A stretch of 13,448 bases of DNA from the NCBI GenBank assembly GCA_964576265.1, contig CAZNVB010000275.1:1-13448 (forward strand). Reading direction: 5' to 3'. Under the pieces are notes generated by a model. The model saw only the letters and a program-made list of their open reading frames with translations, was not told where the DNA came from and did not search any database. A program made the position numbers and the translations under genes. Source of the DNA: CAZNVB01 sp964576265 (GTDB lineage: Bacteria > Acidobacteriota > Aminicenantia > Aminicenantales > UBA8522). Of this stretch, positions 12,739 through 13,448 are shown one piece after another. Each line of letters starts with the position of its first letter. Position 1 is the first letter of the stretch.

Positions 12739-13448
12739 TCAAGTCCGAGACGATTGGCTTGCGCCTCCCAGAACTTCGCGGACTTTCCCGGGAATGTCGG
12801 AGACGGCAGCGACGACATGAACACCGACTTCCCTCAGCCGGCTCACTTTGGTCTGGTAGCTTCCTCTCGAGCCCTCGACGATCGCCCCGGCATGAGAAAA
12901 CCGAGTCCCCGATTTCGCCGCCTTGCCGCCGATGTAAGCGATGAGCGGTTTGGTGAACTTCCCCTGCTCGACAAGGTCCGCCACGCGCTCTTCCTGGGTC
13001 GTCCCGATCTCACCGAACATCACGGCGAGCTTCGTTTCCGGGTCCTGCTCGAAAAGTTCCATGACTTCGGGATGAGAGAGACCGACGACGGCGTCGCCGC
13101 CGACATGGATGATCGTGCTCTGACCCAGGCCCGCCCGGGTCAGATAATAGGAAATGGCGGAGGTCATTCCTCCGCTTCGGGAACTGACCCCGATTTCTCC
13201 CGGCCGGAACCACTCCCTGGCGCGATCGGCGTGCCCGCCGATCATGCCCAGGACGGCTTTTCCCGGGCTGACCAGGCCGAGCGTGTTCGGCCCGACAAAG
13301 CGGGCGCCCTGGGCGCTCGCCCGGGCGGCGATCTCGAGGACATCATGGATCGGAACGCGATCGGGGACGAGGACGAGGAGCTTGATCCCGGCTTCAAGGG
13401 CTTCGAGAGCGGCATTCTTGACGAGCGCCGCCGGGACAAAAATCACGC
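12739..13448 (-). CDS. Succinyl-CoA synthetase alpha-like / ATP-citrate lyase-like CoA ligase subunit (5' end outside window)
   Basis: About 236 C-terminal residues are visible. The frame is open through the right edge and roughly the first 60-70 residues (start of the CoA-binding domain) are missing; the GTG at 13446 is an internal Val codon. Matches to SucD-type subunits: FVPAALVKNAALEALEAGIK, RFVGPNTLGLVSPGK, GLGQSTIIHVGGDAVVG, MFGEIGTTQEE, and SHAGAIVEG containing the phosphorylated active-site histidine (codon at 12892-12894). The motif SSRSGGMTSAI has the SGGM of ATP-citrate lyase where SucD proteins normally have SGTL. With the citryl-CoA lyase-like gene 52 nt downstream, a citryl-CoA synthetase/split ATP-citrate lyase role is the best inference; succinyl- or malyl-CoA ligase are alternatives. 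A beta (SucC-like) subunit is expected upstream, beyond the window. Confidence 0.87.
   Translation of the reverse strand, partial: VIFVPAALVKNAALEALEAGIKLLVLVPDRVPIHDVLEIAARASAQGARFVGPNTLGLVSPGKAVLGMIGGHADRAREWFRPGEIGVSSRSGGMTSAISYYLTRAGLGQSTIIHVGGDAVVGLSHPEVMELFEQDPETKLAVMFGEIGTTQEERVADLVEQGKFTKPLIAYIGGKAAKSGTRFSHAGAIVEGSRGSYQTKVSRLREVGVHVVAAVSDIPGKVREVLGGASQSSRT

Noticed and set aside
1..13448. CRISPR arrays, insertion sequences, tRNA/rRNA genes, phage or defence genes
   Set aside because: No regular repeats, transposase, integrase, terminal inverted repeats or RNA-gene signatures were recognised anywhere in the window.

Overview
The window reads as a stretch of bacterial chromosome of moderately high GC content. 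Genes sit close together, Shine-Dalgarno sequences are clear, several starts are TTG, and there are no mobile elements, RNA genes or CRISPR repeats that I can see. The taxon cannot be fixed from sequence alone. A secreted C69 dipeptidase, TIGR00725, TsaB and split aconitase-type enzymes together would fit an uncultured anaerobic lineage such as Aminicenantes or a relative; this is a low-confidence inference.

Left part, plus strand (1-3887): the C-terminal end of a polytopic membrane protein resembling PIG-V-type mannosyltransferases; a TIGR00725/LOG-like Rossmann protein; tRNA pseudouridine synthase TruA with a TTG start directly behind a strong Shine-Dalgarno; then a near-consensus sigma-70 promoter driving a secreted Ntn-hydrolase dipeptidase of family C69. 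A small hairpin with a T-run separates it from the convergent minus-strand genes.

Middle part, minus strand (transcribed from 7989 down to 3907): a five-gene operon with gaps of 0-15 nt. In order it holds an isocitrate/isopropylmalate dehydrogenase family enzyme, a LeuC-type large subunit, a LeuD-type small subunit, TsaB and RimI. A plus-strand Gfo/Idh/MocA oxidoreductase (8213-9463) diverges from this operon across a 223-nt intergenic region with candidate promoters in both directions.

Right part, minus strand (13448 down to 9484): a succinyl-CoA-synthetase-alpha-like/ATP-citrate-lyase-like ligase subunit (cut by the window edge), a short citryl-CoA-lyase-type citrate synthase homologue, an HD-domain hydrolase, a good intrinsic terminator, and then a second split aconitase-superfamily pair whose large and small subunits overlap by ATGA.

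Taken together, 5059-13448 (apart from the oxidoreductase, TsaB and RimI) encodes the kinds of enzymes needed to interconvert 2-oxoglutarate, isocitrate, citrate and acetyl-CoA plus oxaloacetate, or the same steps on a homologous tricarboxylic acid. These are a beta-decarboxylating dehydrogenase, two split aconitase-like hydro-lyases, an acyl-CoA synthetase alpha subunit and a citryl-CoA lyase. No leuA, full-length citrate synthase or monomeric aconitase is present. The most unusual element is the first aconitase-like pair: its large subunit keeps the three cluster cysteines but lacks two of the histidines that are normally conserved at the active site.
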